A DNA stretch of 64,000 bases. It comes from Bacillota bacterium. GTDB taxonomy: Bacteria; Bacillota; Sulfobacillia; JABLXB01. The notes below the pieces were generated by a model that was not told the origin of the DNA, made no database searches, and worked only from the letters and a program-made list of their open reading frames with translations. The translations under genes and the position numbers were made by a program. The stretch is taken from positions 552,516 to 616,515 of the forward strand of contig JABLXB010000001.1 in the NCBI GenBank assembly GCA_013178305.1, written 5' to 3'. This document shows, piece after piece, positions 8,217 to 16,050 of the stretch (the stretch's first letter is position 1; every line of letters starts with the position of its first letter).

Positions 8217-9278
8217 GTGTTTAGGAAAGCCATCGCCGTTAGCATCATAGCCGCAGTGATTCTCACCGTGAGCGGCTGCGGCGGCAGCCAGTCGGCGCAG
8301 AAGCCGGCTGAGGCGCCCAAGCCCGCGGAAGCACCCAAACCCGCGCCGAAGCCCCAGAAGATCACGATCAAGATCGCCCACGTCGTGGACCCGTCGCACC
8401 ATTACCAGATCGCCGCCCTGAAGTTTAAGGAACTGATCGAGAAGAAAACCGACGGCAAGGTCGAAGTGCAGGCGTTCCCCAACTCGCAGCTAGGCAGCGA
8501 GCGGGCCATCCTCGAGGGTCTCCAGATGGGCTCCATCGAGATGGGCATCATCACCTCGGGTTCGCTGGCCAACTTCGTCCCCGAGTTCGCGGTGCTCGAC
8601 CTGGGCTACCTGTTCAAGGACGTCGACGAGGCGATGAAGGTGATCGACGGCCCCGTGGGGCAGGAGCTTGCCAAGAAGATGTCGGCCGTCGGGATCCGCC
8701 GCCTCGGGACGATGAGGTACGGCTTCCGCAGCGTCTACGCGCATAAGCCCATCAAGGCCCCCGCCGACTTGAAGGGAATGAAGATCCGCACCATGGAGAA
8801 CCCCGCTCACCTCGCCATCTTCAAGGCGCTGGGCGCGAGCCCGCTGCCGATGGCGTACGGCGAGCTGTACACGGCGTTGCAGCAGAAGGTCGTGGACGGC
8901 GCGGAGAACCTGATGGACCTGTACTGCAACTCGAAGCACTACGAGGTAGCCAAGTACTATTCGCTCACAAACCACGTGTACTGCATCGTCATGTGGATGG
9001 TCAGCGAAAAGGCCCTCGCGAAGATGCCCGAGGACGTCCAGAAGGCGATCGTCGACTCTACCAAGGAAGCGCTGGTGTTCGAGAACGACCTGATACTGAA
9101 GCAGATGGCCGACTCGAAAAAGAAGCTGATCGAGGCGGGTGTTGTCATCATCGAGCCCGACATCGCGCCGTTCAGGCAGATCGTCAAGGCCAGCTGGATG
9201 GACGTCGCCAGAAAGATTTCGGGTGGCGAGGACCTCCTGAAGAAGGTAGCGGCCGAGATCGGGGTCACTGTCAAGTAG
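8217..9278 (+). CDS. dctP: TRAP transporter solute-binding lipoprotein, DctP family
   Basis: A 353-residue secreted receptor of a TRAP importer. It has a signal peptide ending in the lipobox LTVSGC, a Pro/Ala/Lys-rich linker made of AEAPKP repeats, then the DctP fold: KIAHVVDPSHHYQIAALKF, FPNSQLGSERAILEGLQMG, LKGMKIRTMENPAH and KVVDGAENLMD. The conserved Arg of KIRTMENP usually pairs with a substrate carboxylate, so an organic acid ligand is likely. A GTG at 8205 sits inside the AAGGAGG ribosome site, so the GTG at 8217 is preferred. A strong hairpin separates it from dctQ. Confidence 0.92.
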   Translation: MFRKAIAVSIIAAVILTVSGCGGSQSAQKPAEAPKPAEAPKPAPKPQKITIKIAHVVDPSHHYQIAALKFKELIEKKTDGKVEVQAFPNSQLGSERAILEGLQMGSIEMGIITSGSLANFVPEFAVLDLGYLFKDVDEAMKVIDGPVGQELAKKMSAVGIRRLGTMRYGFRSVYAHKPIKAPADLKGMKIRTMENPAHLAIFKALGASPLPMAYGELYTALQQKVVDGAENLMDLYCNSKHYEVAKYYSLTNHVYCIVMWMVSEKALAKMPEDVQKAIVDSTKEALVFENDLILKQMADSKKKLIEAGVVIIEPDIAPFRQIVKASWMDVARKISGGEDLLKKVAAEIGVTVK

Positions 9279-9301
9279 CATTCGGGGCAGCCCCCCTTTG
9301 T

Positions 9302-9344
9302 CCGGGCAAGCCGCCGGCTGCGTCTTCGCGAGCGGCTTGCCCGG
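9302..9344 (+). terminator. Intercistronic hairpin between dctP and dctQ
   Basis: A perfect 13-bp stem (CCGGGCAAGCCGC at 9302-9314 pairs with 9332-9344) with a 17-base loop lies in the dctP-dctQ gap. No U-tract follows, so it is more likely an RNA-stability or partial-termination element that keeps the binding protein more abundant than the membrane subunits. Confidence 0.7.
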
Positions 9345-9373
9345 GTCCAATACTCCGCGAAGGAGCGCCGGTT

Positions 9374-9835
9374 ATGAATAAGGTCAAGGCCTATATGGAT
9401 CGCCTGGTGGACTGGACTTGCGTGGTACTCCTGTCGGTTGCCACGGTGGTCTGCTTCTACCAGGTCGTCGCCAGGTACGTCTTCTCAGCCCCCCCAACAT
9501 GGTCCGAGGAGGTGGCGAGATATGCATTCATCTGGCTGACGTTCCTCGGCTCCGCCCTGGCGTTCCGGGCGGGCGCGCACCTGGGAATGGACGCGGTGAC
9601 TTCTACGCTCCCGAGGCAGGCGCGCCGCGTGGTCGCGCTGCTGAGTTCGGCAATCCTGCTGACACTCCTCGGGTTCATGATGTGGCAGGGGCGCCTGGTC
9701 GTGTCGTTCGTCACGCGGCAGCTCTCGCCCGCAATGCGCTTGAGCATGTCGATCCCCTACGCCGCGATCCCCGTCGGAGCGTTCTTCATGTTCGTCGAGG
9801 TACTGTGGAACGCGGCCAGGGTACTGCGGGAATAG
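9374..9835 (+). CDS. dctQ: TRAP transporter small permease, DctQ family
   Basis: A 153-residue four-helix membrane protein: DWTCVVLLSVATVVCFYQVV, RYVFSAPPTWSEEVARYAFIWLTFLG, the FRAGAHLGMDAV loop and two further helices. The SEEVARY-FIWLTFLG signature is diagnostic of DctQ. It partners DctM in the inner membrane. ATG at 9374 follows AAGGAG. Its stop is 11 bases before the dctM start. Confidence 0.93.
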   Translation: MNKVKAYMDRLVDWTCVVLLSVATVVCFYQVVARYVFSAPPTWSEEVARYAFIWLTFLGSALAFRAGAHLGMDAVTSTLPRQARRVVALLSSAILLTLLGFMMWQGRLVVSFVTRQLSPAMRLSMSIPYAAIPVGAFFMFVEVLWNAARVLRE

Positions 9836-9846
9836 GGGGGAAAGCT

Positions 9847-11124
9847 GTGTTGTTCTTGATCGCGTCACTACTCGTTCTGATGGCCCTGAACGTGCCGATC
9901 GCGTTCTCTCTGGCCGCGGCGCCCATACTGTATCTCCTGGCGAACCCGCGGATCCCGCTGCTCATGACCGTCCAGCAGATGTTCAGCGGAGTCGATTCAT
10001 TCGTCTTCCTGGCGGTCCCATTCTTCATACTATCGGGTGACCTGATGCATCGCGGCGGCATATCGGCGCGCCTGATCGACCTCAGCGAGGCGCTCCTCGA
10101 CCGGTTTACGGGCGGGCTGGCCATGGCATGCGCGTTCGCGTCAATGATCTTTGCCTCGATAAGCGGATCCGGTCCGGCGACCACCGCCGCGATCGGCGGC
10201 GCCATACTGCCCGGCCTCGTCGAGCGAGGCTACGGGCGAGAGTGGTCCGTCGCACTGATGGCCTCGTCGGGCGTGATCGGGCCGATCATACCCCCCAGCA
10301 TTACGATGGTCATTTACGGGGCGATGACGGGGACGTCCATAGCCGCGCTGTTTCTCGGGGGGTTTGTCCCGGGCGTCATGATCGGCGTCGGGCTCATGAT
10401 AATCAGCTACCTCCACGCCAAGCGCGTGGGGGTGCGACGGCTCTCGGAACGCGGGGCGCACAAGAGCATCGGCAAGGCGTTTCTCGACGCAGCGTGGGCG
10501 CTCGGCATGCCGGTCGTGATCCTCGGCGGCATCCTTGGCGGGGTGTTCACGCCGACGGAAGCGGCCGTGGTGAGCGTCGTCTACGCCCTTTTCGTCTGCC
10601 TCGTGATTTACAGGTCGTTGAAGATCACCAATCTCCCGGCGATCTTCAAGTGCTCCGCCACGACAACCGCGCTGGTCATGATAATCCTGGCAAACGCGGC
10701 GATATTCGCGTGGCTGGTGAGCGCGGAACAGGTGCCCCAGAAGGTCATCGCCCTGTTCCAGTCCGTTACCAACAACCGCTTTTTCGTACTGCTCATCGTT
10801 AACGTATTCCTGCTGATCATCGGGTGTTTCATCGATACATCCTCGGCCCTGGTAATGACCGTCCCCACGCTCGTTCCGCTGGCGACAGCGGTCGGCGTGG
10901 ACCCGCTGCACCTGGGGCCGATAATATGCATAAACCTCGTGGTCGGCATGGCTACGCCACCGGTCGGACTTACCCTGTTTACGGCGTGCGCCATCGGAAA
11001 GGTCCCGATCGCCCGCGTCGTCAGACCCATCATGCCCATGATCCTCATCATGGTCGTGGTGCTTCTGATAGTCACTTACGTGCCGTCGGTGGTGCTGTTC
11101 CTCCCGAGGCTGCTGCTCGGGTAG
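9847..11124 (+). CDS. dctM: TRAP transporter large permease, DctM family
   Basis: A 425-residue ion-coupled permease with about twelve hydrophobic segments. It shows DctM marks: NVPIAFSLAAAPILYL, FVFLAVPFFILSGDLM, GSGPATTAAIGG, MASSGVIGPIIPPSI, GGVFTPTEAAVV and the C-terminal MATPPVGLTLFTACAI. Together with DctP and DctQ it forms a complete sodium-dependent importer embedded between the ring-processing enzymes and AOR1, so it probably supplies their substrate. GTG at 9847 after GGGGGGAAA. Confidence 0.95.
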   Translation: MLFLIASLLVLMALNVPIAFSLAAAPILYLLANPRIPLLMTVQQMFSGVDSFVFLAVPFFILSGDLMHRGGISARLIDLSEALLDRFTGGLAMACAFASMIFASISGSGPATTAAIGGAILPGLVERGYGREWSVALMASSGVIGPIIPPSITMVIYGAMTGTSIAALFLGGFVPGVMIGVGLMIISYLHAKRVGVRRLSERGAHKSIGKAFLDAAWALGMPVVILGGILGGVFTPTEAAVVSVVYALFVCLVIYRSLKITNLPAIFKCSATTTALVMIILANAAIFAWLVSAEQVPQKVIALFQSVTNNRFFVLLIVNVFLLIIGCFIDTSSALVMTVPTLVPLATAVGVDPLHLGPIICINLVVGMATPPVGLTLFTACAIGKVPIARVVRPIMPMILIMVVVLLIVTYVPSVVLFLPRLLLG

Positions 11125-11188
11125 CGGGCGTAGCGCGCTTTCCGCGCGGGCCGGCGTGACGCTCGGCGTACGAAAGGAGTAGGTCCTC

Positions 11189-11683
11189 GTGACTTCAAGG
11201 AGTCTTCTGGTGGTACACCAGGAGCGCTGCACCGGTTGCAGGCTTTGCGAAACAGTGTGCGCCCTGTTCCACGATGGGGTGGTGTCGCCCAGCCTATCGA
11301 GGGTGTCCGTAATCAAGGACGAGATCAAGGGGACCGACATCCCCATCCTCTGCGCGCACTGCGACAGGCCGGCGTGCAGGGAGGTTTGCCCCAGCAGGGC
11401 GATACGCCCCACCGGGGCGCATGGGACCGGCATCATCGACCCGGGCCGGTGTATCGGTTGCCGCCTGTGCGTGCAGGCGTGTTCGTTCGGCGGCATCTCG
11501 CTCACGCCGGAGGGCGAGCCGCGGAAGTGCGACCTGTGCGGCGGTGAGCCGAGATGCGCGAGGTACTGTCCCGCGGGCGCGATCGAATACCTGCCGGCGT
11601 CGCGTATCGGACCCCGCAAGCGCAGGCTCGGGGCAGGCAGGCTTGTCGAATTCGTCGCTGTCGCGGAATCGAAGGGGGTCTGA
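11189..11683 (+). CDS. Polyferredoxin-type electron-transfer subunit for AOR1
   Basis: A 164-residue iron-sulfur protein with four Cys clusters in order: CTGCRLCETVC, CAHCDRPACREVC, CIGCRLCVQAC and CDLCGGEPRCARYC. This is the architecture of the AOR-linked ferredoxin subunit (AorB/HycB-like), able to hold up to four [4Fe-4S] clusters. It lies 3 bases upstream of AOR1, so the two are co-translated, and it would take electrons from the tungsten enzyme towards soluble ferredoxin or another carrier. GTG start preceded by AAAGGAG. Confidence 0.92.
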   Translation: MTSRSLLVVHQERCTGCRLCETVCALFHDGVVSPSLSRVSVIKDEIKGTDIPILCAHCDRPACREVCPSRAIRPTGAHGTGIIDPGRCIGCRLCVQACSFGGISLTPEGEPRKCDLCGGEPRCARYCPAGAIEYLPASRIGPRKRRLGAGRLVEFVAVAESKGV

Positions 11684-11686
11684 CCG

Positions 11687-13525
11687 GTGAGATCACCATA
11701 CGGTAACGTACTCACGATCGATCTTCCGGCGCAGGAAATCTCATCGAGCCCCCTCGACGAATCCCGCGTGAACGCCTACCTCGGAGGCAGGGGCCTGAAC
11801 TCGCGGCTCCTGTACGAGATGACCAAAGGTGGCGAGGACCCACTCGGCCCGGACAATCCGCTAATATTCGGCGCCGGGCTGCTCACCGGCAGCGTGGTGC
11901 CGTGTTCCAGCCGGTTCACCGTGACCACCAGGTCACCGCTGACGGGCGCCATCGGCGACGGGAACTCCGGCGGTTTCTTCGGCCCCGAGATGCGGTTCGC
12001 GGGCTACAGCCACATCGTTTTCAGCGGGAAGGCTCCATCCCCGGTCTACGTGTACGTCGAGGACGACCGCGTGGAGATCCGCGACGCATCCCACCTGTGG
12101 GGTCTCGACACGGCCGAGACGACTTCGCGAATACAGATAGAGATCGGAGACCCCGACGTCCAGGTGGCGTGCATCGGGCCCGCGGGTGAAAACCTGGTCA
12201 AGGTGTCCTGTATCATCAACAACCTGAGTCGCGCGGTGGCGCGGTCGGGCGTGGGCGCCGTTATGGGCTCCAAGAACCTCAAGGCGGTGGCCGTCCGCGG
12301 CTCGGGAAGCCTCCGGACCGCGTCGCCGGAAGCCGCGTTCAAGATGCTCGACCGGGTCAAGGAATTGAAGGTCTCCGACATGTCGTTCAGTCTCTTCAGC
12401 AAGTACGGCACTCCGGGTCTCGTCAGCGTGTACAATTCCCGGGGGGTCCTTCCAGTCAACAACTTTCAGAGGTCGTACGTGCCCGACATTGAGCCGCTGA
12501 GCGGCGATACGTTCATAAACGAACACTCAGTGAAAGCAAAGGGATGCTACAACTGCGTGATCCACTGCAGCCATTTCTACCGGGTGGAAGGTAGCCACGC
12601 CGAGGAGGGCATGGAGTACGAATCAATCGGCGCGCTGGGTCCCCGGCTCGGCGTGATGGACTTCCCGACGGTTCTCAAGGCGAATCTCGCATGCAACCGC
12701 CTGGGCCTCGACACTATCGGCGCAGGCGACGCGATCGGATTCCTGATGGAATGCCGCGAAAGGGGGCTCGTCTCCGAAAGCGAAGTTGATGGACTTGACG
12801 TAACCTGGGGCAACGGCGTGGTCGTGCTGGAGTTGCTCGACCAGATGGCGCGCAGGAAGGGCGTGGGCAACCTCCTCGCGGAGGGCTCGTTCAATGCGGC
12901 CAAGGAGATCGGCAGAGGCGCGGAGCGGTACGCCATGTGCGTTAAGGGTCAGGCGATGATCACGGCGGACCCAAGGGGCCTGATGGGCTGGGGCCTCGCG
13001 TTCGCCGTTGCGAACCGCGGCGCCGACCACCTCAGGGCGCACCCTGTGGTGGAATACTGCTTCACCCCGGAACGCGCCCTGGAGCTGTGGGGCACGACGA
13101 AGGCTGTCGACCGCACCGCGACCGAGGGCAAGGGCAGGATGATCAAGTGGTGCGAGGACGCCAGGGCGATCGTGGACTCGATCGGCGTGTGCAAGTTCCT
13201 CACCCGCACCGCTTACCTCCAGCCGTCCCAGCTCGCGACGCTCATCGAGCCAGCAACCGGACTGAAGTTCACGGAAACCTGTCTTATGAAAGCCGGCGAG
13301 CGGATCACGAACCTCGAACGGCTTTACAACACACGTGAGGGGTTCGGCCGCAGCCAGGACACTCTGCCGGACAGGTTCCTCAGGGAGCCCATCCCCGAGG
13401 GGCCTTCGGCCGGCATGGTCATCCCCCTCGACGTCATGCTAGACGAATACTATGAGGCCAGGGGCTGGGACGTCAGCAAGGGCATCCCGACGAAAGAGAA
13501 GCTGGCCGAGCTAGGACTGGCCTGA
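11687..13525 (+). CDS. aor: Aldehyde ferredoxin oxidoreductase family protein (AOR1)
   Basis: A 612-residue tungsten (or molybdenum) bis-pterin enzyme that oxidises an aldehyde to the acid with ferredoxin-type acceptors. Seen: the N-terminal GGRGLNSRLLYEM, GPAGENLVKVSCI, GAVMGSKNLKAVAVRG, the cluster ligands in KGCYNCVIHC (Cys about residues 287-294) and the distal Cys in DSIGVCKF, plus NRLGLDTIGAGDAIGF. C-terminal DEYYEARGWD is family-typical. It follows its ferredoxin subunit directly and is followed 4 bases later by a MoaD gene. The aldehyde is unknown; the cluster suggests one formed from a reduced and opened N-heterocycle. Confidence 0.93.
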   Translation: MRSPYGNVLTIDLPAQEISSSPLDESRVNAYLGGRGLNSRLLYEMTKGGEDPLGPDNPLIFGAGLLTGSVVPCSSRFTVTTRSPLTGAIGDGNSGGFFGPEMRFAGYSHIVFSGKAPSPVYVYVEDDRVEIRDASHLWGLDTAETTSRIQIEIGDPDVQVACIGPAGENLVKVSCIINNLSRAVARSGVGAVMGSKNLKAVAVRGSGSLRTASPEAAFKMLDRVKELKVSDMSFSLFSKYGTPGLVSVYNSRGVLPVNNFQRSYVPDIEPLSGDTFINEHSVKAKGCYNCVIHCSHFYRVEGSHAEEGMEYESIGALGPRLGVMDFPTVLKANLACNRLGLDTIGAGDAIGFLMECRERGLVSESEVDGLDVTWGNGVVVLELLDQMARRKGVGNLLAEGSFNAAKEIGRGAERYAMCVKGQAMITADPRGLMGWGLAFAVANRGADHLRAHPVVEYCFTPERALELWGTTKAVDRTATEGKGRMIKWCEDARAIVDSIGVCKFLTRTAYLQPSQLATLIEPATGLKFTETCLMKAGERITNLERLYNTREGFGRSQDTLPDRFLREPIPEGPSAGMVIPLDVMLDEYYEARGWDVSKGIPTKEKLAELGLA

Positions 13526-13529
13526 AACC

Positions 13530-13820
13530 ATGGGCGACATAAGGGTGCAACTGATAGGCGGGGTCAGGGAAATTGCCGGCGCGACCGAATTTACCCATAC
13601 CACGATTACCCCGGTCACCGTCAGGCGCCTCCTGGCCGAGCTCGAGGGCCGGTTCGGGCGCCGGTTCGGTAAAGAGGTGTGCGCGGTGGCCTACCCAGGC
13701 GGCCCCTCTTTCTACCAGATCCTCGTGAACGGCGCCAACATCCTTTCGGGCGCCGGCCCCGACACCGTCATAGCGGACGGCGACGAGGTCTTGATATCTC
13801 CTCCTATTTCGGGCGGGTAG
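13530..13820 (+). CDS. moaD: MoaD/ThiS family sulfur-carrier protein
   Basis: A 96-residue ubiquitin-fold protein ending in SPPISGG; the terminal Gly-Gly is the thiocarboxylated tail used to insert dithiolene sulfur into molybdopterin/tungstopterin. A MoaD paralogue beside an AOR gene is a known pairing and supports a pterin cofactor for AOR1. It is 4 bases after the AOR1 stop and is the last gene before a hairpin. Confidence 0.9.
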   Translation: MGDIRVQLIGGVREIAGATEFTHTTITPVTVRRLLAELEGRFGRRFGKEVCAVAYPGGPSFYQILVNGANILSGAGPDTVIADGDEVLISPPISGG

Positions 13821-13827
13821 CCACTGC

Positions 13828-13854
13828 GGGCGCCGGCCTGATTGACCGGCGCCC
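13828..13854 (+). terminator. Hairpin closing the 2980-13820 cluster
   Basis: GGGCGCCGG (13828-13836) pairs perfectly with 13846-13854 around a 9-base loop, 7 bases after the moaD stop. There is no U-tract, so termination would be imperfect or factor-assisted. Confidence 0.55.
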
Positions 13855-14194
13855 CTGTACATCCCCGTGATGCGCTGGCGATGGCGCGCCTACAACCCGA
13901 ACATCGCCGCCGCGTTCCCCGAGAGTATCGCCGTCTTCTCCCCTTCGGGCGCTTCGAGCCCCCTGATGACCCCGGTACACCTGTACAGGTCGCCCATCTG
14001 GTGCCGGGTCAGATCGTTCTGGGGCGCGCCGCTCCTTGCAGGCAGCAAGAATCCACTTGTTCGCTTCCCAGGAAAACCCGTGGTTCCTGTCGAATCGTCC
14101 TCACAATCTCCAGGGGCCAACCCGTGCCCGAGGATTGACGCCAGGTCAGAGTAGCAGCGACAAGGACGCACCACCGTTCCTACAGGGGGTGGTC
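13855..14194. other. Non-coding gap between moaD and the PucR gene
   Basis: Apart from the amidohydrolase remnant I see no gene here. Extending the PucR frame upstream to an ATG at 14036 adds residues without PucR-like character, so this is treated as leader and promoter DNA. Confidence 0.6.
13890..14003 (-). pseudogene. C-terminal remnant of an ACMSD-like amidohydrolase
   Basis: Read on the minus strand, the last 37 codons plus stop match the C-terminus of the intact amidohydrolase at 23063-24076 almost residue for residue (GDLYRCTxVIxGLEAPEGEK, then TAILSGNA), and the DNA is also nearly identical. Upstream of the matching segment the similarity ends abruptly at about 14003, and no amidohydrolase active-site motif is present. 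It is a truncated paralogue left by a duplication or rearrangement. Confidence 0.85.
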
Positions 14195-15862
14195 TTGCGT
14201 GGGGTGACTGTACGGCGCGCCCTTGAGATCGGCGGGCTGGCCAGAGCGCGCCTCGCGGCCGGCGAAGCAGGGCTGGACCGCGTCATCAGGTACGTCGATA
14301 TTATGGAGGTCCCCGACGCGGCCGGCTGGTTCCGGCCGGATGAGCTGGTAATAACGTGCGCATACGCGATTCGTGAAGACCCGGAGGCCCAGATCGATCT
14401 GGTGCGCAACCTGTCAAGGAGCGGCGCTTCGGGGTTGGCCGTCAAGCCGAGCCGTTTCCTCGGCTCGATGCCGCAGGGAATGATCGGCGCGTCAAACGAA
14501 GAGGGCCTCCCCCTCATAGAACTCCCCGGGGACCTCCCTTACATCGAAATCACACACCCGCTATTGTCGGAAATCCTTAATGAACAGGTTCGCGAGTTGC
14601 AGTACGAGACGGACGTCCACCGAAAGCTGACCCGGCTGATCCTGGAAGAGAAGGGGCTCGACTCGATAACCGCGGCCCTGTCGGAGGTCCTGAACGCAGG
14701 GGTATACATCCTGGACGACGGCATGCGCGTTCTCGCGAGGTCCGATGTTCGCAGCGCCCGCCAGAGACCCCCCGCCGCGCCGGACCAATCGCCGGCTGAC
14801 TCCATTCCGGCCGCACTGAGAGAAGCCGTGGCCCGGGTCCTGAAGGGAGATCCCAGGGAACAGGGTATAAGCCGCTGCGACCAGGGGGTCACCGTCGTGC
14901 CCATACGAAGCGCCGGAACGCTGCTTGCTTTCGTGGTGGTTGACACAGGAGAGGAAGGCCCGCTCGCCCCTCACGAACTGAGAGCGACTGAGCAGGCCGC
15001 CACCGTGAGCGGCTTGGAGATCGCCAAGATGAACGCCGTCAAGGAGACCGAGGCGAGGCTCAGGGCGGACTTCTTTGGCGAAGCTTTCAGGGGCGGCGCT
15101 GAACCAAGCGTGATCATGGCTGCGAAGGCCAAGATGCTGGGCATTGACGTCGAACGCCCGTTTTTCGCAATAGTCGCAAGACCGGATGAATCCGGCGAAC
15201 GGCCTTTACCAGGAGATGGTGGGCGCCAGCGTGTGAAGGGCCCCGGAAGATACCTGGTCGATGTCGCCAGGGAGGAATGCAGGCTTCACGGCGCACGGGC
15301 TACGGTTACCGAGTTCGAAGACAGCATCGTGGTGATCTGCACTTGCGCCCCTGGCGTGGAGGGCCGAAGCGCTGTTGACCTCGCGAGAAGGATTGTGAAT
15401 TCCACACGCGCCGTTTCCTCTCACGAGAGGTGGTTCTCAGCGGGCATAAGCCTCGTCCACACTGGGGTTTCGTCTCTCGCAACCGCTCACGCCGAGGCGA
15501 AGACGGCGCTCGAATTCGGAAAGGCAGTCTATGGCCGGGGGAAGGTAGCGTGCTACCGCGATCTTGCCCCGTACTCACTCCTGGAGAACATCGACGGACA
15601 GGTACTCGCCAGCTACTGGGAGAGCGAGGTCGGTCGCCTGGCGCGAGAAGACAGGAAGCTCCTCGACACCCTCAGGGCCTTCCTCGAGTGTGGAGGCGAG
15701 ATCAAGAAGACCTCTCAGGTTCTCTTCGTACACCGCAACACCCTCGACTACAGGCTGAAGCGGATAGCCTCCCTTCTGGACTGCAACGTACACGATCCGG
15801 AAGTCCAATTCCGGCTGCGGCTCGCGTTCCTGGCAGGCATTCTTTCCATTAAGGGACGTTGA
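14195..15862 (+). CDS. PucR family transcriptional regulator (1)
   Basis: A 555-residue regulator. The N-terminal PucR domain (VTVRRALEIGGLARARLAAG, VIRYVDIMEVPDAAGWFRPDELVIT) is followed by a GAF/GGDEF-like middle region and a C-terminal PucR helix-turn-helix (FLECGGEIKKTSQVLFVHRN, then TLDYRLKRIASLL). PucR proteins usually control purine or amino-acid catabolism genes next to them. The TTG at 14195 has AGGGGG 6 bases upstream and begins just before the conserved VTVRRAL; earlier starts add atypical residues. It precedes the OPT cluster and is its likely regulator. Confidence 0.88.
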   Translation: MRGVTVRRALEIGGLARARLAAGEAGLDRVIRYVDIMEVPDAAGWFRPDELVITCAYAIREDPEAQIDLVRNLSRSGASGLAVKPSRFLGSMPQGMIGASNEEGLPLIELPGDLPYIEITHPLLSEILNEQVRELQYETDVHRKLTRLILEEKGLDSITAALSEVLNAGVYILDDGMRVLARSDVRSARQRPPAAPDQSPADSIPAALREAVARVLKGDPREQGISRCDQGVTVVPIRSAGTLLAFVVVDTGEEGPLAPHELRATEQAATVSGLEIAKMNAVKETEARLRADFFGEAFRGGAEPSVIMAAKAKMLGIDVERPFFAIVARPDESGERPLPGDGGRQRVKGPGRYLVDVAREECRLHGARATVTEFEDSIVVICTCAPGVEGRSAVDLARRIVNSTRAVSSHERWFSAGISLVHTGVSSLATAHAEAKTALEFGKAVYGRGKVACYRDLAPYSLLENIDGQVLASYWESEVGRLAREDRKLLDTLRAFLECGGEIKKTSQVLFVHRNTLDYRLKRIASLLDCNVHDPEVQFRLRLAFLAGILSIKGR

Positions 15863-15916
15863 CCCCGTCAGTCAGGCCGTACCCGTCTCAGTCGCCGCCC
15901 CGCCAGGCCCACCTTA

Positions 15917-15943
15917 TGTACACCACGCTTTGTGCACCACGCT
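15917..15943. repeat. Two tandem 14-bp repeats upstream of the OPT cluster
   Basis: TGTACACCACGCT (15917-15929) and TGTGCACCACGCT (15931-15943) repeat with a period of 14 bases and one mismatch, about 110 bases before the OPT start. Each contains a TGTRCA half-palindrome. They could be binding sites for the adjacent PucR protein. Confidence 0.4.
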
Positions 15944-16050
15944 CGAAAAACTCCCGGACTTTTCGTGGATAGGTTCCACAGGGGTGGCCGGTCCTCCGGC
16001 GAAGCTGAACAAAGATGCACAGTTTTTCAGACTAAGGAGGGAGGGTTGGT

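Noticed and set aside
10141-11715. A 524-codon frame antisense to dctM and the ferredoxin gene
   Set aside because: Same reason; it crosses well-supported genes and has no ribosome site.
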